Assembly: GCA_027257055.1 (NCBI GenBank)
Contig: JAPVLO010000990.1
Location: forward strand, 424,946 to 488,945
Reading direction: 5' to 3'
Source: Cephalopachus bancanus
Taxonomy: Eukaryota > Chordata > Mammalia > Primates > Tarsiidae
DNA length: 64,000 nt
The position numbers and the translations under genes were made by a program. A model generated the notes under the pieces. That model ran no database searches and had not been told where the DNA came from. It saw only the letters and a list, made by a program, of their open reading frames with translations. Positions 45,200 to 57,734 of this stretch are shown one piece after another (position 1 is the first letter of the stretch; the number at the start of each line of letters is the position of its first letter).

Positions 45200-46265
45200 T
45201 TAGCAGGATTGGACTCCATGCCCTTCAAGGTGTCTTCTGGCTCTGACGTGTTAAGGTTCTACCCACTTGCTTTCTCTGGAATTAGTTAGGGAGAACCCAG
45301 AGTTAAAATGTCTTAGGTAGTGATTATAAAAGTGACAGGACGTATCCAGCGCCAAAGACAGAGGCCACTCACAGCCCTCCTACTGAAATTCCAATGCAAT
45401 TTCTTCAAGCCCATAAGAAAATCCTCCCCAAATGGCCACGTATCCTTTGGCTTTTTGGCATATGTTGCAACTCCAGACATCATGGAAGAGGCCACGGGGC
45501 ACGGTCAGAATCCTGAGAAGAAAGGAAAATGCGCAAGGTGATGATAGAACTTGCCGTTTTCAATCCATCCATCTTTGCGGCTGTTTCTCTCAGTCTGTTC
45601 TTTTGCATAAAGGGTCTACTTTTCCAAATGTGATTTTTAAACTGCAGCAGAGAGAAAACAAAATAAACACAGAATGGTCGGCTAAGGGCCCGCACTTTCT
45701 ATTCCCTGGTTACAAAGTAAAATTAGCTAGCTGGTGGCCAGGGCTGGGAGATTTATTTTGGTCTAAAGTCAACCCACAGATTAACAATATTGGCAAGAAC
45801 TACATAGGAGGGGAAAATATTTTGGACAAGGCTGCATATGTTTGCAGATACATCATCTCCCTCTGTGCCATGGCCAAGGTTAAAGAGAATGGGAGTCAGG
45901 AGCAGGCTGCCTTGTCTCCTTCCCGTGAACTGCCATTCTCCCCTGCATGATGCCAACTCATGCTCTCTGGGAGCAGCCGCACGTGCTCTGCAGGACCCGG
46001 GAAGGTAAATAGGAAAGCACACTCCAGATCTGGTAGAATAGGGGTTTGTTCATCCTTTCTTTCCCCCTTTCTTCCAAGGCCCACATTCCATTCCAAGGGT
46101 AATTCTCAGGCAGCAGTTATTTCCGGATTCTCAAGGACTAGCAGAGGGTAGTGTCAGGAAAAATTATCCCAAGTTGGAAATAGGCAAAAGAGATTATTGA
46201 ATGTTCTTGCAGGGGGAAACTGGGCTTGTACTTTTGATTGCCCCTGTAGAGGCAGAGGTTAACTT
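45200..46265. other. Unique sequence, candidate conserved non-coding
   Basis: No repeats seen over about 1 kb. The 172-aa plus-strand open frame 45432-45950 competes with antisense frames and shows no domain, so I do not call it a gene. Confidence 0.35.
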
Positions 46266-46280
46266 TAGATTTTTGTCTGG

Positions 46281-46577
46281 GTCAGGTATGGTGGCTCACA
46301 CCTATAATCCCAGCACTCTGAGAGGTTGAGGCGAGAGGATTGCCTGAGCCCAGGGTTTGAGACCAGCCTGGGCAACTTGGCAAGACCTTGTCTCTACAGT
46401 AAATCAAAAACTTAGCTGGAAGTGGTGGTACGCGCCTGTAGTTCCAGTTATTTGGAAGGCTGAGGTGGAAGGATTGCCTGATCCCAGCAGGTCAAGGCTA
46501 TGGTGGTTGTGAGTGTGCCACTGCACTCCAGCCTGGGCGACAGTGAGACTCTGACTCAAAATAAATTTTTTTAAAAA
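46281..46577 (+). mobile_element. Alu, tarsier-type
   Basis: Full-length dimer with 15-bp perfect target duplication TAGATTTTTGTCTGG (46266-46280 and 46578-46592). Confidence 0.96.
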
Positions 46578-46655
46578 TAGATTTTTGTCTGGAAGAGATG
46601 CAAATACTTTCTAACCTAGTTATCTCATCCTAACATTTTTCTATTAGATTGCCTA

Positions 46656-46960
46656 TAGCCAGACACAGTGGCTCATGCCTGTAATCCCAACACTTTGGGA
46701 GGCCGAGGCAGGAGGATTACTTGAGGCCAAAAGTTAGAGACCAGCCTAGTCAACATAGTGAAATCCCATCCCTACCAAAGAAATAAAAATTAGCTGGGCA
46801 TGATGGTGTGTGCCTGTAGTCCCACCTACTAGGGAGGCTGAAGTGGAAAGATCGCTTGAGACCAGGAGTTCGAGGTCACAGTGAGCTATGATTGTGCCAT
46901 TGCACTCCAGCCTGGGCAATTGAGAGAGATTCTGTCTCTAAAATATAAAGAAATAAATTT
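46656..46960 (+). mobile_element. Alu dimer, old (AluJ-like)
   Basis: Full-length sense dimer with old linker and AGTTCGAGGTCACAGTGAGC right arm. Confidence 0.92.
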
Positions 46961-47125
46961 TTTAAATTGCCAATAAATATCTAGCCCCTCACATTCTCAC
47001 ATTGGGGCTGGTTGTAACGTCTTACAGGTTTCCTCATTCAGTGAGTTAAATCAAATCTTTGACATGTTGTCATTTTATATTTGCATGACAGGCAAGTTTT
47101 TTTAACCTTTCAAAAAATTCTACTT

Positions 47126-47416
47126 TGCCGGGCTTGGTGGCTCAGCCTGTAATCCCAGCACCTTGGGAGGCCAAGGCGAGTGGATTGCCTGAGCCGGTGG
47201 GTTCGAGACCAGCCCGGGCAACTTGGCGAGACCTCGTCTCTACAATAAAATAAAAAATAGCCGGGCGTGGTAGCGTGCGTCTGTAGTTCCGGCTACTCGG
47301 AAGGCTGGGGTGGAAGAATTGCTGGAGCCCAGAAGGTCAACGCTGGGGTGGCCGTGAGCATGCGTGCCACTGCACTCCAGCCTGGGCAAAGGAGTGAGAC
47401 TCCAACCAAAAAAAAA
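47126..47416 (+). mobile_element. Alu, tarsier-type
   Basis: Full-length dimer; target duplication AATTCTACTT with part of the A tail (47116-47125 and 47417-47426). Young head but GTGGG/CCAGC T-arm. Confidence 0.95.
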
Positions 47417-47426
47417 AATTCTACTT

Positions 47427-47865
47427 CAACAAAAGAAGGCTTGTGTCTGCTGGCATGACATTTTTCTCTGACCTTCTTGTTATCCCAACTCAAGCCTATG
47501 GGCCAATATCCCATACTCCTCAGGGTGAACTCCAGACACAGACAGCAGGCAGACATTCCTTCTCCCTTCATGGAATTGGGGCTGCAGATGAACCCCTTCA
47601 TCTTTGACTTACTCATCTCCGCCCTCCACTGGGGTGTGCTGAGCCTTGAAGGAACAACAGGTAGAGAAAAGTTTTCAGTACACACAGAAGTCACAAGCCC
47701 TCTTCTCTCTTCTAGATGCTCAAGAGTTTGGGCAAAATAAGTCATCAATTCTTTGAGGAAGTATTCTCATCCTCAAATTGGGAGTAGTCATTTCTACATT
47801 GCATATTTCTCAAGGGTTTTCTAAAATGCTCAAACTTTTATGAGCCTACAAGCCACCTATGGATC
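47427..47865. other. Unassigned sequence
   Basis: No recognised feature. The open frame 47293-47748 is partly Alu. Confidence 0.35.
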
Positions 47866-47870
47866 TTTTT

Positions 47871-48168
47871 GATTTTTTTTCTTTTTTTGAGACAAGGTCT
47901 CACTCTGTCACCGGCTGGAATGTAGTGGCGTAATCCCGACTCACCATAGCCTCAACTTCCTGGGCTCAGGTGGTCCTCGCATCTCAGTTTCCCTAGTAGC
48001 TGGGACTACAGGCTTGTGCCACTACACCCAACTAATTTTTGCGTTTTCTGTAGAGACTAGGTCTCGCTATGTTTCCCAGGCTGGTCTCAAACTCCTGGGC
48101 TGAAACAGTTCTCCCGCCTCGGCCTCCCAGAGTGCTAAGATTATAGGTGTGAGCCACCATGCCCAGCC
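47871..48168 (-). mobile_element. Alu dimer, old (AluJ-like)
   Basis: Antisense dimer, GAGACAAGGTCTCACTCTGT start and GTTTTCTGTAGAGAC linker. Confidence 0.92.
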
Positions 48169-48182
48169 GGGTCTTCTTAAAA

Positions 48183-48300
48183 ATGTAGATTAGGGTTCAG
48201 CATGTCTAGGATGGAGTTCAAGGGTCTGCCTTTCTAACAGCCTCCCCAGGTGATGCCTGCTGCCAGTCTACAGGCCTTATTTTGAGCAGCAAGGTTCTGA
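48183..48300 (+). mobile_element. MER5A-like hAT fragment
   Basis: AATGTAGATTAGGGTTCAGC, CAGCCTCCCCAGGTGATGCC and AGCAGCAAGGTTCTGA fit the 3' part of MER5A. Confidence 0.65.
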
Positions 48301-48439
48301 GGCTCATGTGAGAGCCTGCCCTTTGAAAACCACAGGGGAGAACATAAATATACTGAGAGGCCCTCAGGAGTAGGACTTCACTTTCACAGGCGTGGGGCCA
48401 CAGGCCCAAATAAATACCAGGAACCACCATCTCCTATGC

Positions 48440-48660
48440 CTACAGTATACCACGCAGGGTCCCCTAAGCCTGTTACACGCCTCATCTCACTTAATCCTCA
48501 CAACCAGCCCATGAGAGGAAAAACTCTCATCATTCTGATTTTTAACAAAAAAGGAAACCGAGGCCCAGAGAGATGGAATTAACAGGCCTGCACTAGTCAC
48601 ATAGTTGTACTGACTTTTGGAGACAGCTCTAGCTGAGCTCTAACCACATTACCACACAGC
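48440..48660 (-). mobile_element. MIR fragment
   Basis: Antisense MIR: CACTTAATCCTCACAACCAG, AAGGAAACCGAGGCCCAGAG. Confidence 0.75.
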
Positions 48661-48844
48661 TTCCTCCCTCCACCACAACTTCGCAGGGTTGAGCTCCTTG
48701 ACTAAATGTGTAGGAGATTTTGAAAGGGAAAGAGAACTTTGCTCTTTCTATGTGGCCCCCGTTCCTCTTGTATTCCTTGCATAATTCCTCCACCCTCTTT
48801 CACCGCAGCTGTCGGAGGGAGGCAGGGATTTTTCCTACTAATTC

Positions 48845-48970
48845 CAGAGAAGACAAATGTTCCTTGAGAACCTACTCGTGCATAGCTTGGGCCTCGGCCT
48901 TGGAGGGAAATATGGAGAAATTCAGACCCAAAATAGCTCCCTGCTTTCAAGGAGATTATACTCTGAAGGA
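48845..48970 (-). mobile_element. L2 fragment
   Basis: Antisense L2 similarity: TTCCTTGAGAACCTACTCGTG, CTCCCTGCTTTCAAGGAG. Confidence 0.5.
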
Positions 48971-48974
48971 GAAG

Positions 48975-49940
48975 TTAGCATGTACACATATAACTGCGAT
49001 TCAAATTCAGATTGGCCCTGGAAGAACTTTTGTTTTGGGAAACCCTCATTCCTCTGGGCAGGGTTCCTGTTTATCAGCGAAACTTTGGGGCTGTAGCGAT
49101 AACTCTCTGGAACTTTTTTTTTACATGGACTGAGAGTGGGAGAAGGACAAGGCAGGTGGCAGTTGGGGAGGGGCTGAGAGGGAAGGAAGGGGAATGAATG
49201 ACAATTAGCGTCTGTTTCAGTTGATGGTGTGTGCTCCCAGGGACCCAGGGACTGGGTGCTCCTTTGCCAAATGTAAATATCAAACCAATAAATGCTAATG
49301 TAGCATGAAAAAGTGCTGATTTGGGAGAAAGTTCCGACCATTGAGAGAGCTTGTTGCGGAAAGCACTTAGGTGTTCCGGCTGCAAGGAGAGCAGAAGGAA
49401 ATGAGAGGCTGGAATTTGAAGCTTTTTTCTGGATTCTAGTACTACCTTGGTCACCTATTCCTGGAAGAGGGAACCAGCAAAGAGGGACATGGATGGGGGA
49501 GGAGGCCCATGTGGTGTGGCGACAAGTTAAAACCAGGAAGGTGAGGGCAAGTTCATGAACATTTGGCTCCAGAAAAGGGAGATAGCAGAGAGGCCTGTTA
49601 CCAAGAGCTCTATGAACTTGACACTTGGCCTTGATGGACCTTCACCCAAGATTCTTGTCATCTCAATGGCTTGCCTTCAGGGACTCGTTTCTGATTGATG
49701 GCTCTGATCTTTCTGTTCCTCCCCTTCTCTTTTCAGCCCACCGTACCACCTGCATTCCTAACATACTTCTATCAGGACCCCCCAACCAAATAAACCAAAG
49801 CTGCTTGCAACTTTCTAAAGCCTGCTGCACGTACCCACCTCATAGGGCCCGGGAGGGGCTCTGCAGATACTGGTGGACCTGATCCGATACAAGTGGCTGT
49901 TAAGGGAGCTATGAGACTAGAAATCAACCAGGAGCTAAGA
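48975..49940. other. Unique sequence, candidate conserved non-coding
   Basis: No repeat. 49190-49320 has AT-rich transcription-factor-like words (CAATTAGCG, AATGTAAATATCAAACC, AATAAATGCTAATG). Overlapping frames on both strands carry no known domain. Confidence 0.35.
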
Positions 49941-49944
49941 CAGC

Positions 49945-50107
49945 TGGATACCAGGCCTGGCTCTGCCATCTCCTTGGCCTGAGAAAGATACCTGACCTCT
50001 CTGAGCCTTGACGCCCCTGTTGCTCCCTCTGTAGAGTGGGGAGAATTCCTACTGGGACAATGGGACGAGACAAAGATATATGTGTAAGCGCTTGATAGCC
50101 TGCAAAG
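49945..50107 (+). mobile_element. MIR fragment
   Basis: Sense MIR: CCAGGCCTGGCTCTGCCATC, CCTGACCTCTCTGAGCCTTG, TGTAGAGTGGGGAGAATTCC. Confidence 0.7.
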
Positions 50108-50120
50108 CTAGAGCGTCATT

Positions 50121-50413
50121 TTTTTTTTTTTAAATTTGAGTTGGAGTCTCACTCTGTCACCCAGACTGGAGTGCAGTGGCCGCTCCTGGCCACCGCAGCC
50201 TCGACCTGCTGGGCTCCGGCGATCCTTCCACCTCAGCCTTCCGAGTAGCTGGAACTACAGGCGCGCACTACCACGCCCGGCTAATTTTTGATTTGTTGTA
50301 GAGATGAGGTCTTGTCAAATTGCCCGGGCGGGTCTCGAACCCGTGGGCTCAGGCAATCCACTCACCTCAGCCTCCCAAAGGCGCGGGATTACAGGCTGAG
50401 CCACCAAGCCCAG
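50121..50413 (-). mobile_element. Alu, young tarsier-type
   Basis: Full-length antisense dimer; 13-bp target duplication CTAGAGCGTCATT (50108-50120 and 50414-50426). The tail is interrupted (AAA within the T run). Confidence 0.96.
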
Positions 50414-50426
50414 CTAGAGCGTCATT

Positions 50427-50745
50427 ACTGTGTGTTTCTCAGCAGAGTAGATTGACTAGGAGACAAGCAGCAGTGGACCTCCCCCCCCCACAGGATGCAG
50501 CGGACCCCCTGTGTGAATGACGTCATGGCCCAAACTCTGCTGGGCCCCGGGGCTTTCTGGAGTCTCTGGTCCCTAAGCCTCCTTAAGCACCGCTGCCTCA
50601 AAACATGTGTAGGGAAATCACGGGTGCACCCCTCCCCATCTTCTCCCCTCGAATCTAATCTGAGCATCTCATCTGGTCAAGTTTCTATCTAAGTATCTCT
50701 CTCGAAAGTGCTGCAACTTTTCTTCCCTTACACCATTTTCCCAGG
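50427..50745. other. Unassigned sequence
   Basis: No recognised feature; C8 run near 50481. Confidence 0.35.
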
Positions 50746-50749
50746 GCTG

Positions 50750-51130
50750 TGGCTTTGGTTCAGAATCTTGCTCAGACACTTGCAAGCTCCCTGTTTCGTT
50801 TCCTTCACCCTAGTCTCATTTTCTTTCTTGTGGCCGCCTTGAGTAGCCTGTTGCCCTGCCATTTGGCTTTAACTCCATGTTCCAGTTTCATCTGGCCCTG
50901 ACCTCATAGCACAGCCCTGTTGTTCAGCAGTCTCAGAACCTGCTCCACATTTTCCTGCCTCAGGGCCTTTGTACATGCTACTTAACCAGAACAGTAGCTT
51001 TGACCAGTCCTTCTTGGCCCAGCTGGAACCCTGGGTCCCTCAGCTACCCTTGGCAGGGTGTGAGCTCCTTCCCATGCACCTTCTCCCCTCTCTTGGGGTC
51101 TGCACAGCTCTGTGCCTTAGCAGTTATTTG
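50750..51130 (+). mobile_element. L2 fragment
   Basis: Sense L2: CTGCCTCAGGGCCTTTGTAC, CAGTCCTTCTTGGCCCAGCT. Confidence 0.65.
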
Positions 51131-51419
51131 GGTTTCCACGAATGTGAACTCTCTTAGAATGTACTCAGAAGTCCAAGGCTGAGCTCTGGAAGGAAAGTCT
51201 TTAGTAAGGAGGGGCAGCTGGGCCTGACACTTGACAGACCTGAGTTTTGTCTTTTCCCCCAAGATTCTCCCACTCAGAAGCATATGGATCCTCTTGAAAA
51301 CTTTGAGGCCACTGCCAACATAGGAAGAGTCACCAGAAGACCTTGAAGAAGAATGCAAAGGAACTAAGACAAAATACCTAAGGCAGCTCTTAGTCTTTCA
51401 AACCTCATGGAAGACTCTG
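51131..51419. other. Unassigned sequence
   Basis: No recognised feature. Confidence 0.3.
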
Positions 51420-51490
51420 AGCCAGGCATTAGGCCAGGCTCTGGAGATCTAGCAGGGACTAAGATAGACCCAGATTCTGTGCTTAAGGAG
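51420..51490 (-). mobile_element. L2 fragment
   Basis: GCCAGGCATTAGGCCAGGCT, then AGCAGGGACTAAGATAG: antisense L2 3' region. Confidence 0.5.
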
Positions 51491-51578
51491 AAACCCTGCT
51501 CTAGGGGATGCCAGCTACCATGCCAGGAGGACACTCAAGCAGCCCTGTGAAGGCCCCAGCCAACAGTCACATGAGTGA

Positions 51579-52247
<669 letters not shown>

Positions 52248-52361
52248 CCCCAGCCAGCATTTGACTGTAACCTCGTGAGAGATTTTGAACCACACTGCCC
52301 AGTCAAGCTCTGGATTCGGAGTCACAGAGACCAGAAGAGTTTTTTAATTAAAAGAAAAAAA

Positions 52362-52680
52362 GAGCCGGGCTCGGTGGCTCAGCCTGTAATCCCACGCTTT
52401 GGGAGGCTGAGGTGAGTGGATTGCCTGAGCCTGTGGGTTCGAGACCCGCCTGGGCAACTTGTCGAGACCTCATCGCTACAATAAAATCAAAAACTAGCCG
52501 GGCATGGTAGCGCGTGCCTGTAGTTCCAGCTACTCGGAAGGCTGAGTCGGAAGAATGGCCGGAGTCTAGCAGGTTGAGGTTGTGGTGGCCGGGAGTGGCC
52601 ACTGCACTCCAGTCTGGGCAACAGAGTGAGACTCCAACTCAAAAAAATAATAATAAAATAAAATAAAAAAATAAAACAAA
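52362..52680 (+). mobile_element. Alu, young tarsier-type
   Basis: Full-length sense dimer. B box intact (GTGGGTTCGAGACCCGC). Tail of AATA units. Confidence 0.95.
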
Positions 52681-52819
52681 GACTTTTGTTGTTTTAAGCC
52701 TCTAAGTTTTAGGGTGATTTGTTACCAGCAATATGTAACTATTACTGTGTCACAGATGATTGGACTCAGATTGGATAAGGAGTGGGGGGTGGGGGTGGGG
52801 TAATTACAGTCTCATGATA

Positions 52820-53035
52820 ACAGCTATCATCCGTTGAATGCTCACTCTGTGCCAGGCACCCTGCTGTAACTTTATACAATGTACCTAATCTGGTCCTTAC
52901 AAAGATCCCAAGGCAGGGTTTTTTCTTCCCAATTTAGAGATAAGGCACACAAATGTCAAGCCTCTTGTCCAGGGCCACACAGTCAGTCAATGGCTGAGCT
53001 CTCTGTGGCACCACTCTTTGGGACACTATCTTATG
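52820..53035 (-). mobile_element. MIR fragment
   Basis: Antisense MIR: CACTCTGTGCCAGGCACCCT, CCAGGGCCACACAGTCAGTC. Confidence 0.78.
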
Positions 53036-53094
53036 GGCCTGTGTGAAGACCCCGTTTCTGGGTTCATCTCTTCTTTCTTGTATCTCTCCTCTCA

Positions 53095-53370
<276 letters not shown>

Positions 53371-53554
53371 CTATGATCAGGATAGAATAAGCATTGTCTA
53401 ACAAAAATGCCTCTGTGAGATGCCTTGAATCCACATTTCTCTGGCCTCCATGGCTTCCACCCATCAAAGACAAAAACTTTGGGCTATAGGGGTACATAAC
53501 AAACTGTATTTTCCCAGAATGGCTGTAAGAAAATCATCCATCCCATGTGCTCTT

Positions 53555-54312
53555 TGACCATGTTCCTTTGACACTCTCCACTGACACTGAGAGATGAGGT
53601 CTTTGTTTCCTTTCCTTGAATCTGGGCAGGCTTGTGACTGCTTCAGTCTATACAGTGGAAGTGAGGTTGGGTGAATCCCAAGGCTGGGTCATAAGAGCCC
53701 CTGCAGCCTTCACCTTGTTTTCTGGAACAATCACATTTAAAGCCTTTAGTTGTCGTATAAAAAGTTCCTGAGGTGAGTGGATTGCCTGAGCCCGTGGGTT
53801 CGAGACCTGCCTGGGCAAACGAGGCCTCATCTCTACAAAAAATCATGCCTGTAATTCGGGCTACTCGGAAGGCTGAGGCGGAAGGATCGCCGGAGCCCCA
53901 GCAGGTCGAGGCTGCAGTGGCCGGGAGCAGCCACTGCACTCCAGTCTGGGTGACAGAGTGAGACTCCAACTCAAAAAAAAAAGAAGTTCCACTTTGCTGA
54001 GGCCACCATGCTATAAGGAAGCCCAAGGTACATTGAGACAACCTGTAGACTCTTTAGTCCACAGTCCATGTTTCTGAGTTCTCCCAGCCCAGGCATCAGA
54101 CATGTAAATGATGGAAACTTCTGATGACTCCAGCCCCCAACCATCATATCATCCGGTCTTTGAGGCTTTCCAGACATTGTGGGACCCAGACAAATTGTCC
54201 CCTATTATACCTTATGTGAACTCCCAGAGAGTCCATGAGCATAATCAAGTGTTTGTTTAAAGTCACAAAATTTTAGAGCAATGTGCCGTGTAGCAATAGG
54301 ACCTGGAACAAC
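53555..54312 (+). mobile_element. MLT1-type MaLR LTR interrupted by an Alu
   Basis: Sense: GGCAGGCTTGTGACTGCTTC, CTGGAACAATCACATTTAAA, then CCCAGCCCAGGCATCAGACA and ATTTTAGAGCAATGTGCCGT. Confidence 0.8.
53768..53982 (+). mobile_element. Alu, young type, 5'-truncated with linker deletion
   Basis: Starts at CTGAGGTGAGTGG in the left arm. The linker and right-arm start are missing (CTCTACAAAAAATCATGCC). Flanks AAAGTTCC / AGAAGTTCC suggest the target duplication. Confidence 0.9.
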
Positions 54313-54339
54313 GTGCCATAAGAAGGTAGGTGGAAGGTT

Positions 54340-54520
54340 GGGTCAGCCGGTGGGCCCCCACAACGGACACATTCAGACCTGCTGCTGCTACTTCTCAGCT
54401 CTGAAACTCAGGAATCCCCACCCCTTTATATCACTGCCCCCACTAACCACTGAGAACCGAAACCACATTATTCCCTCCCTGTGAGTCTCACCCCAATATT
54501 AACTCCTTACACAGTCACCC
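54340..54520. repeat. Duplicated segment, copy 1
   Basis: Clearly similar to 55750-55915: shared CACATTATTCCCTCCCTGTG, ATTAACTCCTT and CACTGCCCCCACTAA. Likely part of an ERV- or LTR-associated repeat. Not named. Confidence 0.6.
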
Positions 54521-54985
54521 CACATTAAATAAGGCTGACCTATATAACCAATAGGACATTGTGGAAATGATGAAGTGGGACTTTGAGGCTAACTGAAAAA
54601 AGACATGATGGGTTCAGCCTGGCTCTCTTTTCAGTCACTTGCTCTGGAGGACGCCAGCTACCATGTCATGAGGGTACTCAAGCATCCCCATTGGAGGGGA
54701 CCATGTGGCAAAGAGCTGAGCTCTCCTGCAGACAGCCGACACCACCACACCAGCCATGGGAGTAAGCCACCTTGAAAGTGGATCCTCTGGCCCCAGTAAA
54801 ACTTTCAGATGACTGCTGGCAACCCTAGCCAACATCCTGGTTGTAACCTCATGAGACACCCCAAGCCAGGACCACCCAGCTAAGCCACTCTCAGATTCCT
54901 GACCCTCAGAAACTGTGAGAGAATAAATGTTTATTGTTTTAAGTCACTACGTTTTGGGGTAATTTGTTATTCCCTGCTCCTATGT
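54520..54985 (+). mobile_element. MLT1-type MaLR LTR
   Basis: Sense: ATAACCAATAGGACATTGTG, GATGACTGCTGGCAACCC, AAGTCACTACGTTTTGGGGT. Confidence 0.8.
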
Positions 54986-55073
54986 TAAACAATACGGGGA
55001 CCAGGCATACTTTCCTGTCCCCACGTATAAATAATACTGAAAACAAGCAAAAATAGTTTACTTTCCTAAGAAG

Positions 55074-55372
55074 GCTGGGCACGGTGACTCAAGCCTGTAA
55101 TCCCAGTACTTTGGGAGGCCGAGGGGAGAGGATTGCCTGAACTCAGGGGTTCGAGACCAGCCTGGGCAACTTGGTGAGACCTCGTCTCTACAATAAATCA
55201 AAAAATAAACTAGGCGTGATAGCATGCACCTGTAGTTTCAGCTACTTGGAAGGCTGAGGTGGAAGGATCGCCTGAACCCAGCAGGGCGAGGCTGCAGTGA
55301 CTGAGTGTGCTACTGCACTCCAGCCTGGGCAACTGAGTGCGACTCTGACTAAAAAAATCAAAAAGAAAAAAA
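55074..55372 (+). mobile_element. Alu, tarsier-type
   Basis: Full-length dimer, CTCAAGCCTG head (no head deletion). The tail became a GAA repeat. Confidence 0.94.
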
Positions 55373-55392
55373 GAAGAAGAAGAAGAAGAAGA
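55371..55392 (+). repeat. (GAA)n microsatellite in Alu tail
   Basis: About seven GAA units. Confidence 0.85.
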
Positions 55393-55749
55393 AAAGAAAC
55401 ACTTGCTTCTGGAAGATGAGACTGAACCAGCTAAAACAGTTTGCCATCAGGATCAGTAGCCAAGTGACCAAGATTTACTACGAGACCTTTTTTTGCTGTG
55501 TTCACCAACTCAAAGTTATTCCGTCAACTCTCCCCAGTCCCAGTTTCTTGCCTTGAAAGACCCAATTTCAGGATCACCCAGTTTGGGCTCTAAAACACTA
55601 TATATACCCTCCCCAACTTCCCTACTTTGAGACATCACTAAACATTCTGTCAAGGGGGTTCTCTCCTTTGCTGAAAAACTTAGCTCTGCCTGAGCAAGAC
55701 ATTTTTCTGATGGTCTCTTTTGGGGAGTCGATAGTCAACACCATACACC

Positions 55750-55915
55750 TCCAGTCAGTGGATCCCCCCAGCACAAATATTCAGACCCGCCACTGCAGCT
55801 TCTTGGCTCTGAAATCCAAGGACCCCACCCCTTATACCACTGCCCCCACTAAGAACTGAAACCACATTATTCCCTCCCTGTGACTCTCACCCCCTGATAT
55901 TAACTCCTTGCACAG
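55750..55915. repeat. Duplicated segment, copy 2
   Basis: Paralogue of 54340-54520, directly after the ERV LTR. Confidence 0.6.
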
Positions 55916-55919
55916 TCAA

Positions 55920-57402
55920 CTGCTCAAACTGGGACTTCCACTCTTGGATTTTATATGCTCATCTGTCCTTCTGCCACCCGCCAGCCACACGTGGCTGTTT
56001 ACATTAAAGTTACATAAAATGTAAAATTCAATTCCTCACTCACACCAGCCACATCTCCTGTGCCCAATAGCCACACGTGGCTGGTGGCTCCCCTGTTGGA
56101 CAGCATAGATAGAAAACGTTTCCATCCTCACGGAAAGTTCTATCGGATAGCGCTGCTCTAGGGGAAAGTGGGTCATCTGCTTCAGAGGATGGCTGCCCCT
56201 GAGGAAGCTCACAGAAGCAGATGAGTTGTGGGGTGGCTGCAAACCGGGGGCGGGCCGCTTCCCAGAGCAAAGTGTACTGCCAAGCCAGCCCCTCATGGGC
56301 TCGACACGTGCCCACAGGCATGACTCCACCAGGCAGGCTCTTCCTTCTCTGGCCTGCAGGAAACCATCAGGCTTCGACCCATGGTGCACACAGGCACGCT
56401 TCTTTCTGGAACTGCACGTGATTTCTGCAGCTGGGAAGGAAGACAGATAATCCACACTCGGCACACAGCCTCCCTCACCAACCCACCAGCCTGCGGAGGG
56501 GCTTGTTTTCTAGTTTCAGGTCTGACGAATGGCCTGCTGGCCTTCAGAACCTCCTAGGCAAGTCTCCTGGACTCCTGTCATGCCCCAGGTGGAGACCTGG
56601 GGAAAAGTTTGAGAGGAAACCATCGTCTTGTGTGTGGTACCCATAGCAGCAGGACTGGGCCAAATGGCAAATTAGAGTTTAATCAAATCTTTGGACTTAT
56701 TTTTCCTTTTCCTTTTTTGGTCTTGAGAATTTTTATTTCTTCCATGGTAACTCTTCTTGGTTGGAGAATGTCATTTAAAATAATTCTGTCTTTAAAACTG
56801 TGGGATGAGGGGAAGGAAAATGTCACCTCCAACCAGGTCCTCCCCATGCAAATCAAGGACATTTCAAAATGCTGGCAATCTGCTAGGGAACTTCAAAGGT
56901 GTCCAGGTCCAATTACACTTCATTTGGGGTGTGAATTGAGGAACTGGGGCGGGGGGGAGGTGGCCAGTGTGGAACGTGTCAGGGTCGATACTGTGGTAAT
57001 GAACCTAGGCCTTTGTTGCTGGGAGCCCAGCTGCTCACAAGTGGGCTGTTTCCTGAAGGGCGGAGGTGTTCTGTGTCCCCCACCAGGAAACAGAGTAGAG
57101 ACTGCAGCTGCCATAAAACATCAAAAAATCATTTTAGGGTGGGTTTTTCTTTGTCTTCACTTTTGAAATTCAAAGGTTTATCACAATGTAAAGTAAAAAG
57201 GGAGAGGAGAGTCTGCAGCCTAGGTCAACTTTCAAATCTTCTCATGTCCTAAAGACAGCTTACTGTAGGCGGCACATGATTTGGCTGAATTGGAGTGGAA
57301 GGAAATTCCTTGTAACTAACTTATGGCCCAGGTGCTACCTGGATTTCTGTGGCTGAATGTGTCTGGATGGGCATGGGAAAAAACCTGAGAAGGGAGATCC
57401 TT
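55920..57402. other. Unique sequence
   Basis: No repeat recognised over about 1.5 kb. Overlapping plus and minus frames at 56036-56481 and the 185-aa frame 56609-57166 show no known domain. Possibly conserved at 56640-56980, undecidable by eye. Confidence 0.35.
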
Positions 57403-57412
57403 CACATTCATT

Positions 57413-57722
57413 ATTTTGTCTTTCTTTCTTTTCTTTTTTGAGTTGGAATCTCACTCCTGCCACCCAGGTTGGAGTGCAGTGGCACGCTCACAGCCACCAG
57501 AGCCTCCTCGACCTGCTGGGCTTGGGTGATCCTTCCGCCTCAGTCTTCCAAGTAGCTGGAACTACCGAGGCACGCCACCATGCCCAGCTAGTTTTTGTGA
57601 TTTATTGTAGAGACACAGTCTCACCAAGTTGCCCAGACTGGTCTCGAGTCCCCGGGCTCAGGCAATCCTCTCACCTTAGCCTCCTAAATTGCTGGGATTA
57701 CAGGCTGAGCCACCGCACCGGC
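57413..57722 (-). mobile_element. Alu, tarsier-type
   Basis: Full-length antisense dimer; target duplication CACATTCATT (57403-57412 and 57723-57732). Confidence 0.95.
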
Positions 57723-57734
57723 CACATTCATTCT

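Larger units (their letters stand above)
54990..55740 (+). mobile_element. ERV LTR interrupted by an Alu
   Basis: LTR pieces at 54990-55073 and about 55400-55740: GACCAAGATTTACTACGAGA, TATA box (ACTATATATACCC) near 55592, GAGCAAGACATTTTTCTGAT and GTCTCTTTTGGGGAGTC at the end. Non-coding. Confidence 0.6.

Noticed and set aside
45432..45950. 172-codon plus-strand frame in unique DNA
   Set aside because: Competing antisense frames cover the same bases and I see no domain or conserved splice context. Left as unassigned; a protein search with a hit would reverse this.
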